Shown here piece after piece: positions 19,259 to 27,254 of a DNA stretch of 41,188 nucleotides (positions are counted from its first letter, which is position 1; each line of letters begins with the position of its first letter). The DNA comes from Bacteroidales bacterium (GTDB lineage Bacteria > Bacteroidota > Bacteroidia > Bacteroidales > UBA10428), in assembly GCA_016936215.1 (NCBI GenBank), contig JAFGPL010000014.1, positions 1-41,188 of the forward strand, written 5' to 3'. The notes under the pieces were generated by a model. It saw only the letters and a program-made list of their open reading frames with translations. It was not told where the DNA came from and did no database searches. The position numbers and the translations under genes were made by a program.

Positions 19259-19708
19259 AAAACAAGCGTTAAATTATAGCTGATGTCAAAACCTTGCAAA
19301 AAAAGTTATTAACACCTCATTTAAGTATTAAATTACAAATAATTGTTGAATTATTTGTTGTAACAACTGCTTTATGTACGATGATTTCGGTCACTTGTTT
19401 CATTTTCAGTACTTATTTAATTACAGGTTGACAACTATTTGATGGATAATAGATTTTTTTTGGTAAAGTGCTTATTTAACCTGATAAAAATCGTATTGAA
19501 TATTATTATAGGATAAATCATAATAAATGATATCAGCATATATATCTGAAAGATAATTATATATTTATGTATAAGCAAAGGTTATTTACCCAATTTGCTG
19601 AGGGGGGAGGCCGACATTAATTTAACGGTTTTCACCTATATACAAATGGGTATTTACCGACAAATTTAAACCGGTGCAGGAATGATGCTGATAATACTAA
19701 TTTACAAT
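19259..19708. other. upstream region of the giant adhesin operon
   Basis: This AT-rich non-coding stretch lies between the adhesin start and the repeat-like tract beside mdh. Apart from the palindrome listed separately I see no RNA gene, riboswitch fold or exact promoter box. It presumably carries the operon promoter on the - strand. Confidence 0.35.
19335..19358. promoter_or_regulatory. palindromic operator-like site upstream of the giant adhesin
   Basis: A perfect 9-bp inverted repeat, ACAAATAAT at 19335-19343 and ATTATTTGT at 19350-19358, is separated by 6 bp and begins 77 bases upstream of the adhesin's start codon. Its size and spacing fit a dimeric regulator site better than a terminator, since no T-tract follows. 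It is AT-only apart from one C and one G, so chance occurrence in this AT-rich spacer cannot be excluded. Confidence 0.35.
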
Positions 19709-19835
19709 AATCTGTGATTATCTGCTGCATCCGTGTCATCCGTGTTCTAATAAAATGGCACACGGAAGGCACAGATTGAAAGGATTTTCGCTAATCTGAA
19801 GCTATTCGCCACATCTGTGTCGTCTGGGATTTTGT
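19709..19835. repeat. intergenic repeat tract with nested inverted repeats
   Basis: AATCTGTG at 19709-19716 pairs with CACAGATT at 19770-19777, and CCGTGT at 19740-19745 pairs with ACACGG at 19760-19765, forming nested arms. Phrases of the kind ATCCGTGTCATCCGTGTTC and ACATCTGTGTCGTCTG recur within the tract. I associate such word patterns with dispersed intergenic repeats of Bacteroidota, but this window has only one copy. The tract ends at the stop codon of mdh and could also serve as its 3' end. Confidence 0.4.
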
Positions 19836-20771
19836 TTACCCGTGTTGCAGCTTATCCAGCACATCCATTTGTTCTTTTACGGCATCGGCAGATTTCTGCA
19901 GTGCCTCGTGTTCTTTATCGGTAAGCTTTACATCCATAATCTTTTCCACACCGTTTTTACCCAAAACAACTGGCACACCAACAAACACGTTTTCCAGTCC
20001 GTACTCACCTTCAAGTTTTACACAACATGGCAGAACACGTTTCTGGTTGCGGGTGATAGCCTCGGCCATACGCGCGGCAGCAGACCCCGGTGCGTACCAT
20101 GCAGAGGTGCCCATGAGCTTTACCAGTTCACCGCCTCCAAACCTTGTCCTTTCAATAATGGCATCTATTTTTTCTTTCGAGAGGAGTTCGGATACAGGTA
20201 TACCGCTTACAGTAGTATATTGAGGCAAGGGCACCATGGTGTCGCCATGCCCGCCAAGCAACAGTGCATGCACGTCTTTGGGTGAAACATTCAGCTCGTC
20301 GGCAATAAATGCCCTGTAGCGGCCGGCATCGAGTATGCCTGCCATACCCATCACTCGTGTACGCGGAAACTGTGATGTAAGATAAGCCTGATAGGTCATA
20401 ACATCGAGCGGGTTAGACACCACGATGATAATGGTACAGGGCGAATATTCGATGATTTTTTCGGTAACTTCTTTAACGATAGCCGCGTTGGTGCTGATGA
20501 GGTCGTCGCGGCTCATGCCCGGTTTTCGCGGAAGGCCTGATGTTATTACCACCACATTGGAATTGGCTGTCTGCGAATAATCATTGGTCACCCCTATAGT
20601 CTTGGTGTTAAACCTGTCAATGGGTGCGCTTTGCCAGATATCAAGCGCCTTTCCTTCAGCCAGCCCGGGTTTGATATCAACCAACACTACTTCATGGGCA
20701 GCATCTTTGTGCGCCAGCACATCGGCACAGGTAGCCCCCACATGCCCGGCCCCTACAACGGTTATCTTCAT
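19836..20771 (-). CDS. mdh: malate dehydrogenase (LDH-like type)
   Basis: This 311-residue enzyme interconverts malate and oxaloacetate with NAD in the cytoplasm (TCA cycle). The Rossmann nucleotide loop GAGHVG is at residues 7-12, and an aspartate at the end of the second strand (VLVDI, Asp32) predicts NAD rather than NADP. The substrate loop PRKPGMSR (about 81-88) carries the two arginines typical of malate rather than lactate specificity. The catalytic pair is visible as Asp148 with Arg151 (GILDAGRYR) and His175 in GGHGDTMVP. Length is normal for the family. It stands alone on the - strand, with no partner gene close enough to suggest an operon. The start has no competing upstream ATG in the same frame. 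Confidence 0.97.
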   Translation of the reverse strand: MKITVVGAGHVGATCADVLAHKDAAHEVVLVDIKPGLAEGKALDIWQSAPIDRFNTKTIGVTNDYSQTANSNVVVITSGLPRKPGMSRDDLISTNAAIVKEVTEKIIEYSPCTIIIVVSNPLDVMTYQAYLTSQFPRTRVMGMAGILDAGRYRAFIADELNVSPKDVHALLLGGHGDTMVPLPQYTTVSGIPVSELLSKEKIDAIIERTRFGGGELVKLMGTSAWYAPGSAAARMAEAITRNQKRVLPCCVKLEGEYGLENVFVGVPVVLGKNGVEKIMDVKLTDKEHEALQKSADAVKEQMDVLDKLQHG

Positions 20772-20969
20772 ATATTGCGGAGTTTGTTATAATTAAATTA
20801 ATATTTGTAACAATAATAACCATTTTATTCTTATTATACCACCCTTTTGTAATGCAGCGGGTATAATGTATGATTTAAAACTTAAACAGATTTTTTACAG
20901 TTTTTGTTCAGGGCAGGATAATGAAAATAAACGGTCTATTCGAATTAATCAGTTTATTTTATATGATGA

Positions 20970-21764
20970 TCAGGACACAAATTCTTTTTCGAGTATCCTG
21001 AACAATACCTTGGTGTCTACGCGCTTTATCCTTCCCGATTCGGCCAGCGAGATTTCGCCTGTTTCTTCAGAAATTATAATCACCAGGGCATCGGTTTCTT
21101 CTGTCAGCCCGATGGCAGCGCGGTGCCTTAACCCGTAGTTTGCAGGCAGTTCAAAATTATCGGAAACAGGAAGGATACACCTTGCAGCCCTTATTTTATT
21201 ATTTATAATGATAACAGCCCCGTCGTGCAGCGGGCTGTGTTTGTTAAAAATACTTTCAAGCAGCCGGCTTGATATTAGCGCGTCTAATTTGTCCCCGCTC
21301 TTTTCATAAGAATCGAGCAGCGATTTTCTTTTAAGCACGATAAGCGCCCCGGTACGGTTTTTGGCCATATTGATGCATGCCTTTATAACCGAATTTACCG
21401 GCAGGTCTTTTTCACCGGCCGAGCCCGGGAATAAATTGTCGAGTGTAATGGCGGTTTTTGAAAGATAGCGTGTGCTGAACAGCACCAGGAACCTTCGCAG
21501 TTCAGGCTGAAAGACCACAATCAATGCAATGGCGCCCACGCTAATAATCTGGCCAAGTATGGAACCAAGCAGTATGAGGTTGTCTTTCACCAGCCACCAC
21601 AACAGCCAGAACGCAAGAACAGTTATGAATAAATAAATGGCTATGGAGCCTTTGATAAGGATATACACCTGGTACATTAAAAAAGCTACCAGGAGGATGT
21701 CTATTATATCAATAAACCTTATGGGTACTGGTCCGATATGCATCGCGTAAATGGTTATTGACAA
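20970..21764 (-). CDS. cdaA: diadenylate cyclase, CdaA type
   Basis: It makes the second messenger c-di-AMP from two ATP. The N-terminal ~90 residues hold three membrane helices (IDILLVAFLMYQVYILI, IAIYLFITVLAFWLLWWL, IISVGAIALIVVF), the CdaA layout. The catalytic DAC domain follows, with the two hallmark motifs DGA at 181-183 (HSPLHDGAVII) and RHR at 213-215 (GLRHRAAIG). A second start at 21743 (seven codons in) begins MHIGPVPIRF and may be the real one. In other Bacteroidota I recall this gene lying directly after folP; here folP is about 5.5 kb upstream on the same strand, with a peptide/GLPGLI/barrel island between. No gene for a CdaR-type regulator is adjacent. Confidence 0.93.
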   Translation of the reverse strand: MSITIYAMHIGPVPIRFIDIIDILLVAFLMYQVYILIKGSIAIYLFITVLAFWLLWWLVKDNLILLGSILGQIISVGAIALIVVFQPELRRFLVLFSTRYLSKTAITLDNLFPGSAGEKDLPVNSVIKACINMAKNRTGALIVLKRKSLLDSYEKSGDKLDALISSRLLESIFNKHSPLHDGAVIIINNKIRAARCILPVSDNFELPANYGLRHRAAIGLTEETDALVIIISEETGEISLAESGRIKRVDTKVLFRILEKEFVS

Positions 21765-22232
21765 AAATATTAAAAAAATAATACTGTAGCCGGCATTTGG
21801 GTAAAATGTTGTAAACAGGGTGGGGGAAGAAGGCAGCAGGCTTTAGGTCGTAGGCGAATAGGGGAAGGGATTGCAGGTTTCGGATTCCATGTTCCGGGTT
21901 TGTCAAAATGTCAATGTCACATGGCCTTTGGCGCTATTTCGCAAAGATGCGCAGGGCAAACGCGAAGTGGCGCAAAGTGAGGCTAAGGCAAAGGTTGAAG
22001 AAAATAAAGGCGGCAGTTTGATTTTACAGCAGAAAAAATATCATAAATATTAACAAAAATGAAAGTTATGAGTCGTCTCCAATCCCTCTTTTCAACATAA
22101 ACACTTATATTTGATAAATAAATTGTCCAGTCCTATTAGACCATCTCACTATCTACCTTGTTTATTTTATGACATGCATATTCGAATCTATGACAAAAAG
22201 ATGATTTGCCTCCAATCAGATACATAAAATGC
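21765..22232. other. non-coding gap with degenerate repeat tract
   Basis: This 468-bp stretch separates the end of the barrel-protein gene from cdaA. Around 21931-21985 it contains purine-rich phrases (GCGCTATTTCGCAAAGATGC, then GTGGCGCAAAGTGAGGC) like those of the tract at 31429-31525, so it is probably a decayed dispersed repeat. The 3' half is AT-rich without recognisable signals. A 60-codon frame across it is mainly translated repeat and is not called. Confidence 0.35.
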
Positions 22233-24917
22233 TCAAAATCTATACTCAATCCTCAATAGAATACACCTTGGCAATAACATGTATTCTGTTATCATTAAAC
22301 TTATATCGCTTACTGCTATATCAATGCATTTTTCTGTATTGAAAAGGTTTTTACCCGTAAAGCCAATATTAAGTTTATTTTTTATTAGTTTATATTGACC
22401 TGTAAAGTCTAAAAAATAGAATGAATTTACACTTTGTTGCTTTCCAAAATAATATCTTTCAGACTGTAACTGAATGTTAAAATTATCATTAATGATAAAA
22501 AATAGATCTAAAAAACTTAAATTTTTCTTAAACGTATTTGTTAAGGAAGTTTTCACGATACTATTTGTCCATTTTGAGCCTATATGAAAGTTAAAAAATG
22601 ACCTAAAACCTGTTCGAAACTCCATACCATAATTATAAGTTTGAGTTAATACCGTTCTAAGTTCAGTGTCATTAACAATGTTCTTGTATTCACTTTTAGT
22701 ATAACCTAAATCAAATTTCCCGTTGGACGAGATGAATTTAAAGTAGTAATCAATTTTTAAATTTAAATTCAATAACTTTCTATCCTTTATTATTATTTTT
22801 TCAGACTGCGCATAATTTTGAATGATGTAAGTGTTGGTTGAAAAGAACTCATTACTTCTACTATATAATGCGAAAGTGTTTGCAAAAAACCTATCATTCC
22901 AATTACCTAACTGATAGTTTAAAACAATATTAGAAGAATTCAATTGGTTAAAATCACCCAATCCTTTAGTGAATGAGTTATAACCAGTTAAAATATAATT
23001 GTCATATATATCTATAACCTTGGTATTTGTAGTGTTGAAATTATACGCTGATGTAATTTTATTTCTTTTGTTTAACTGCCAATCTAATCCAAAGCTAGGG
23101 TTTACAAAAATTAAATTTTGCTTTTTAAATGTATTATTGTTACCAAGCATATTATAAAGGTGATGAAACTCGACTTTATTAATAATGCTGCACCATCGCC
23201 CAATGTTGCGTGAGTATTTTCCTTTAATGTAAAAATCATTCACCTTGTATTGTGTTTGATTTTTATAATTGTCTGGATGATTTAACACCGAGTCTCCTTT
23301 AAGAAGAAAAAAGTCTGAAAACAATAAATCTTTTCGATATTCATTACCAGTTTGTATTTCTAACAAGTCATTCTTCTTTGTTTTCAATATAAAATGACCA
23401 TCGATACCGGCAAATGACATTTGATTCGCATAAATTTGTTTTACATTGTCCGAATAATCAAATTCAGGGAATAAGTCTTTAAAAAAGAACTGGTTAAATG
23501 AATATTTTTGAGGAAATTTTTCATTAATAAACCTCCCAGTTAATAATAGGACTTTTTTGTTTTTTAACTTATACGTATAATTAATTTTTTGATCTATCAG
23601 GGTAGTCTGGTACCGAAGATCTTCAATGGTAGAATTGCTATTGAATATCAGGTCAGATTCATCATAAAATTCACCACTGCTATATTTAGTGACAGACTCT
23701 AGTAATTTATTATTTTTGTTATGAATAATATCCAGTTTAGCGAAAGTATATGTTTGTTTTTTTCGCAATAAATAATCCTCGGTATTAGTAAATTCTGTTT
23801 CTCCTACATCGAATTTGGTAACAGAACTCCTGAAATATTCGTTATTATCCCAGTTAATAAATATTAATGGTTTGATTTTTAACTTTTCTGTCGGGCTATA
23901 TATAGAATTCAAAGACAATAACCGGGCATTATTAAAATTTATTCTACTACGTTTGAAACCAGGATAGTAAGTAAATAATTCAATAACCGGGAAAGCTTGT
24001 TGGTTATCTCCAATCTGTGCTGATTCGTTTATTCTTGCAGGATGAATTAGGTGTTCAATATCACCATGTGCATCATAACCAATATTGTTAAGATTAGTAA
24101 AAAAGTAATACTTGTTTCTTTTTCCGAAATTCATCAGATTACCTTTAAATAGGTAAAAATAGTCGTTACCTACGTTTACATCCAAGTTACCAAACCATAT
24201 ATTTTTTGACTGATCATTAAGTTTTAAGTTTAATGCCACTTTATCACTATTTTCAATACCTTTCAATAAATGGTTGCTGGAGTATTTATTGATGATTTCA
24301 ACTTCATCAATAGGGTAAGCTGGCATATTCTTGGATAAAATTTTATAACCTTTTTCAAAAAGATCATCGCCATCAATCATGAGCTTTTCAATTTCCTGAT
24401 CCCCAATTCTTATTGCTCCCTCGTCATCAACATTAATGCCAGGTATTTTTTCCAATAAATCTTCAACAGTTTGTTCTGTTCCATTAACAAAGTACTTCAC
24501 ATTAAAACTAATAGTGTCATTCCTAATAGAAATTGGTTTTTCTGCGTGAACAATCACTTCATCAAGGCTCACTATAGTATCATCCAAAGTAATTAATAGG
24601 TCAATATCGGAATTGACGTAAATAGGTTTAATTTTTTTCTTATAACCGATATTAGAAATAGTTATTATGTAACTACCTTCACCCACATTCTGAAAAATGA
24701 AACAACCACTATTATCTGTTATTGTCGTCTTAATAACCTTATCGATCGAATCGGTAAAGATTATATTTGCTAAGAATACTGGCGTATTTTGTTTATTTTG
24801 GACTAACCCTGATACCGTATTCTGTGACAAAACTTTTGTTATCAAAAGCTGACTAAATATCAGAATTGATATAGTTTTAATAATGGGCCAAGGTTCATAG
24901 ACTTTTTTCAATATCAT
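22233..24917 (-). CDS. TonB-receptor-like outer-membrane barrel with carboxypeptidase-regulatory domain
   Basis: A signal sequence (IIKTISILIFSQLLITKVLS) precedes a carboxypeptidase-regulatory-like beta-sandwich at about residues 33-115 (VSGLVQNKQNTPVFLANI ... GYKKKIKPIYV). A plug-like region follows (VEDLLEKIPGINVDDEGAI, IDGDDLFEKGYKILSKNMPA). The remaining ~650 residues are barrel strands ending in a C-terminal phenylalanine (LLRIEYRF), the usual outer-membrane insertion signal. This architecture is that of TonB-dependent receptors and their GLPGLI-linked relatives. Its start overlaps the end of the GLPGLI gene by 23 bases, implying translational coupling. No SusD gene is nearby, which argues against a glycan-uptake system. 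Base composition is visibly AT-richer than the flanking folP and cdaA. The substrate is unknown; export or uptake of the two small peptides encoded upstream is an inference. Confidence 0.85.
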   Translation of the reverse strand: MILKKVYEPWPIIKTISILIFSQLLITKVLSQNTVSGLVQNKQNTPVFLANIIFTDSIDKVIKTTITDNSGCFIFQNVGEGSYIITISNIGYKKKIKPIYVNSDIDLLITLDDTIVSLDEVIVHAEKPISIRNDTISFNVKYFVNGTEQTVEDLLEKIPGINVDDEGAIRIGDQEIEKLMIDGDDLFEKGYKILSKNMPAYPIDEVEIINKYSSNHLLKGIENSDKVALNLKLNDQSKNIWFGNLDVNVGNDYFYLFKGNLMNFGKRNKYYFFTNLNNIGYDAHGDIEHLIHPARINESAQIGDNQQAFPVIELFTYYPGFKRSRINFNNARLLSLNSIYSPTEKLKIKPLIFINWDNNEYFRSSVTKFDVGETEFTNTEDYLLRKKQTYTFAKLDIIHNKNNKLLESVTKYSSGEFYDESDLIFNSNSTIEDLRYQTTLIDQKINYTYKLKNKKVLLLTGRFINEKFPQKYSFNQFFFKDLFPEFDYSDNVKQIYANQMSFAGIDGHFILKTKKNDLLEIQTGNEYRKDLLFSDFFLLKGDSVLNHPDNYKNQTQYKVNDFYIKGKYSRNIGRWCSIINKVEFHHLYNMLGNNNTFKKQNLIFVNPSFGLDWQLNKRNKITSAYNFNTTNTKVIDIYDNYILTGYNSFTKGLGDFNQLNSSNIVLNYQLGNWNDRFFANTFALYSRSNEFFSTNTYIIQNYAQSEKIIIKDRKLLNLNLKIDYYFKFISSNGKFDLGYTKSEYKNIVNDTELRTVLTQTYNYGMEFRTGFRSFFNFHIGSKWTNSIVKTSLTNTFKKNLSFLDLFFIINDNFNIQLQSERYYFGKQQSVNSFYFLDFTGQYKLIKNKLNIGFTGKNLFNTEKCIDIAVSDISLMITEYMLLPRCILLRIEYRF

Positions 24918-25665
24918 TGCTACCTTCTTCAGTTAATTCAATAGTTGCTCCTCGTGGAAGCTTTGAGGTAACTTTACTGATAAATGCTTCTCTTGATTTA
25001 TTTTTTGCCTGATATTTCAATTCAAAAAAATTATCAATAGTAATGGTATTTTTTAAACCAGGCATTTTAGTTTTAATATCCTCGTTATATGGGTATTTTA
25101 TATTTATGAGATTCATTGAAACTTCATTTGTTAAATCTATTACCTCAACTATCAAACCTGGTAATCTATGAAATTTCCATGGCCCAATGGATACTGGGAT
25201 ATCTTTAGAATACCATACGATATATTCTCTTCCTCTAAACTTTGTAATAGCTTTATTACATAAATACTTGTCAATTTGCTTTGTCTCATTGACAAGTTTC
25301 CATTCTATTGTAATTGGTTCGCTTACAATATATTTTTTATAAGTTGTTCCATCATCATCTGTTAAATATTCAATTGAAATGATTTTGTTTTGAGCAAAAT
25401 TAGTGATAATTAGAGGCTGAATACTGTCAGGTGTTTCTGGATTAATATAAAGGTCTCCTGTTTCATAGTCATCTACAAATCTCTCAGGATTATCTTTTTT
25501 TATAAATTTAAAAACTGATTTTCCACCTGAATTAGAAAGTTCATAATACATAGGTGCATAACCGTTTTTTGCAAGAATTAATTTATATTCAGCCTTAAAC
25601 CCATTCTGAGAAAAAGCAATAAATGAAATAATTGCTAATGATAATATTAATGTTGTTTTTTTCAT
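24895..25665 (-). CDS. GLPGLI family exported protein
   Basis: The 256-residue product has a short signal peptide (TLILSLAIISFIAFSQ) and the family's best-conserved segment in mid-protein: VSIGPWKFHRLPGLIVEV, in which RLPGLI stands for GLPGLI. The upstream WYSKDIP and the Cys of KYLCNKA are also typical of this Bacteroidota-specific family. Its biochemical role is not established. GLPGLI genes often lie beside TonB-receptor-like genes, as here, where its last 23 bases overlap the barrel gene. The protein is probably periplasmic or surface-associated. It follows two small exported-peptide genes, with an inverted-repeat element in the 233-base gap between. The C-terminal third is charged and ends without an anchor. 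Confidence 0.88.
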   Translation of the reverse strand: MKKTTLILSLAIISFIAFSQNGFKAEYKLILAKNGYAPMYYELSNSGGKSVFKFIKKDNPERFVDDYETGDLYINPETPDSIQPLIITNFAQNKIISIEYLTDDDGTTYKKYIVSEPITIEWKLVNETKQIDKYLCNKAITKFRGREYIVWYSKDIPVSIGPWKFHRLPGLIVEVIDLTNEVSMNLINIKYPYNEDIKTKMPGLKNTITIDNFFELKYQAKNKSREAFISKVTSKLPRGATIELTEEGSNDIEKSL

Positions 25666-25703
25666 AATACGTTACTTTAATTAGTTATTAATTGATATTA
25701 AAA

Positions 25704-25889
25704 GAGGTTATGTAAAAAAGTCAATTTTTAATACGCTATGTCATGTTAGAACGAAAGTGTACTTAGCATAGCCTGTCTGACTGCTGTATCCAAACAGGCT
25801 ATCTCGTGTAATTAACATATCATAGTCTATATTGTAGATTCTTTGCTTTCATTCAACATTTCAAGAAAATTGACTTTTTACACAGCCTC
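25704..25889. mobile_element. MITE-like element with GAGGCTGTGTAAAAAGTCA-type ends
   Basis: The left end begins GAGGTTATGTAAAAAAGTCA at 25704. The reverse complement of the right end (25866-25889) begins GAGGCTGTGTAAAAAGTCAA; the two arms match over about 24 bp with two substitutions and one indel. The 186-bp element has no open frame. Its core holds a perfect hairpin, ATAGCCTGT at 25768-25776 and ACAGGCTAT at 25794-25802. Similar ends recur at 31406-31546. It lies between the 70-residue peptide gene and the GLPGLI gene, so it may affect how far transcription runs through the cluster. Confidence 0.6.
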
Positions 25890-25898
25890 ATAAAGAAA

Positions 25899-26111
25899 TT
25901 ACCTCAATAGACTTACAAGTTTAAAAGCAGCACAAGTTACCAATGAAACATCATGTAAGGTAATGGTATATGAATCGCCATTTATTCTAATTTTACCTGT
26001 GCAATCAACCTTTGCCAAAAAAGATGTTTGCTCATTCCCGTTAGAAAATGCTTGTAGTGAAACAAAACAACTTACAAACATTACAATAATTGCTATCTTT
26101 TTTTTCATCAC
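25899..26111 (-). CDS. small exported two-cysteine peptide (70 residues), paralogue of the next gene
   Basis: A basic start (MMKKK) and a hydrophobic core (IAIIVMFVSCFVSL) lead to a probable signal-peptidase site at AFS-NG. The mature part is only ~47 residues and contains DCT (Cys37), then GDSY at 45-48, then IT-L-H-x-V-S, then Cys60 followed by Ala. The 88-residue product of the gene 9 bases upstream has the same AFSNG cleavage region and the same DCT...GDSYxITxHxVS...CA pattern, so the two are duplicated. Two cysteines about 22 residues apart in an exported peptide suggest one disulfide. I do not recognise the family. A signalling peptide, bacteriocin-like peptide or structural small protein are all possible. 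Confidence 0.7.
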   Translation of the reverse strand: MMKKKIAIIVMFVSCFVSLQAFSNGNEQTSFLAKVDCTGKIRINGDSYTITLHDVSLVTCAAFKLVSLLR

Positions 26112-26120
26112 ATAATAGGT

Positions 26121-26387
26121 TTATTTAAGGATTAATGATCTTAATAATTCAGCACAACTCACACCATGAACAGTAATATTATAACTATCACCAGTTTTAT
26201 TATTTGTAACGGTAATAGTACAATCAGCTAATTTTAACATTGTTTTAGTCATTGTGGCTGTTTGTTCATTGTATGACACCAGCTGATCGTCAATTTTATT
26301 GAAAGCAGAGTTGGCATCACCGTTGGAGAAAGCTAATGTAGCAGTCAACATAAAAATACTGCCGATAATTAAACTTTTTATTTTCAT
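26121..26387 (-). CDS. small exported two-cysteine peptide (88 residues)
   Basis: The signal peptide (LIIGSIFMLTATLAFS) ends at the same AFS-NG junction as in its paralogue. The mature ~67 residues start with a hydrophilic, probably helical segment (about 24-54) and continue into the shared core: DCT at 55-57, GDSYNITVHGVS at 66-77, Cys78-Ala79, and a hydrophobic end (LLRSLILK). The paired cysteines are 22 positions apart (56 and 78). It is the first gene of the peptide/GLPGLI/barrel cluster, only 9 bases before the 70-residue paralogue. The last ~10 residues of both peptides are hydrophobic with a basic end, which could help membrane association. The family is not recognised; export is well supported, function is not. 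Confidence 0.7.
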   Translation of the reverse strand: MKIKSLIIGSIFMLTATLAFSNGDANSAFNKIDDQLVSYNEQTATMTKTMLKLADCTITVTNNKTGDSYNITVHGVSCAELLRSLILK

Positions 26388-26881
26388 TTTCGTCTAAATT
26401 TGTAACGTTAAACATTTGGTTTAGCTGCCTCATCCCAAAGTTGATTTAGCGGTCACACAACGGGGTGAGGTTTTTTGCTTCTGGAAAGAAAGCGCGAAAA
26501 CTCCCCGGTTATCCCAATGCCTTGCACTGTATAACCCGAATAATTAATTGATTTTCCCCTTAAATTTTCAAAAAACGATTAATGCTTCAATAAATATTAT
26601 TACAATAATATTACATTTTTATACATTGTGCAATACCCCCCCAATTTGGAATGATTTTAAATAAGGAAGGCATATAAGGCAAAAAGGTATAAGGCAAAAG
26701 GCTTTTAGGGTAAGAGAAAAGGAGTTTCGGGGTCAGGTAAGCTTCGGAGGAGCAACAGAATGAGAAAGAGAATGCGACAGGCATCAGGGGATAACCCAGG
26801 GTTCAAACCTCATGCTGCAGGCTTTAGGCCTTTAGAGAAAGACAAATGGGTAGCGGGTTTAATGTTTCGTCTGAGTTGCCG
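26388..26881. other. non-coding leader region before the peptide island
   Basis: This stretch holds the hairpin at 26428-26470, an AT-rich tract around 26560-26630 and a purine-rich segment (26660-26780) resembling simple-sequence decay. No credible gene or RNA is seen. The promoter of the peptide cluster should be here on the - strand, but I find only a one-mismatch TAnnTTTG-like box (reverse complement of CAAAGTTG) near 26436-26443. Confidence 0.3.
26428..26470. promoter_or_regulatory. hairpin upstream of the peptide genes
   Basis: CCTCATCCC at 26428-26436 pairs with GGGGTGAGG at 26462-26470 (one G-T pair), with a 25-base loop, and TTTTTT follows on the + strand. As a terminator it would act on + strand transcripts, yet no + gene precedes it. 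On the - strand it falls about 40 bases before the 88-residue peptide's start codon, so it may instead fold in that leader. The role is undecided. Confidence 0.3.
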
Positions 26882-27155
26882 ACAAGATCAATCGTGGGCA
26901 AAACAAGACCATTGGTGTATAAGACAAGCAAAGCCAATATACAGGCAAGATTACCTGAAGAACAAACAAGAATGCATTTGTAACAGACAAGAACACCTTT
27001 ACAACAGACAAGATTGCGCGTGTAACTTGACAAGACCGGCTGTGTAATAGACAAGCAAAGGCTTAGTACTGATAAGATTGCCCTAACATAAAACAAGATA
27101 AGCCAGGGTATCGGCAATTTTATCAAAGGTACCGGCAAGATTGCAAATGTTATTG
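26882..27155. repeat. 21-bp tandem array, 13 diverged units
   Basis: ACAAG or a close variant begins a unit at 26882, 26903, 26924, 26945, 26966, 26987, 27008, 27030, 27051, 27072, 27093, 27114 and 27135. Every step is 21 bp except one of 22. After the conserved start (ACAAGA) units often read TTGCC in the middle and end TGTGTAACAG or similar, so whole units are related, but the last two thirds have diverged. Fainter copies seem to continue to about 27197. The array crosses one- and two-frame open stretches on both strands that translate as heptad-like repeats, which I treat as by-products. A 21-bp step is two turns of B-DNA. Confidence 0.8.
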
Positions 27156-27254
27156 ATCACTTAAGGCATGTAACCGGACAGCAGGCCTGTGGTATAAATA
27201 ATCATACCTGTGGAAGAATGACAATTTTCTGCATTTCTGATTCGTTATCAGGTG

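Noticed and set aside
21871-22053. 60-codon + strand frame between cdaA and the barrel gene
   Set aside because: Most of it is the translated purine-rich repeat tract, with no start context or recognisable domain.
22233-24917. SusC/SusD polysaccharide utilisation locus
   Set aside because: No SusD-like lipoprotein or glycoside hydrolase is adjacent, and the barrel gene is coupled to a GLPGLI gene instead.
26760-27138. Open frames on both strands over the 21-bp array, translating as heptad-like repeats (RQD/KQE on +, LV-led on -)
   Set aside because: A 21-bp step is a multiple of three, so any frame free of stops appears as a 7-residue repeat. One unit is 22 bp and breaks the frame. No signal peptide or family feature is seen.
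26882-27155. CRISPR array
   Set aside because: The conserved part is only about 6 bp and the spacing is 21 bp; there are no long identical repeats and no cas genes.
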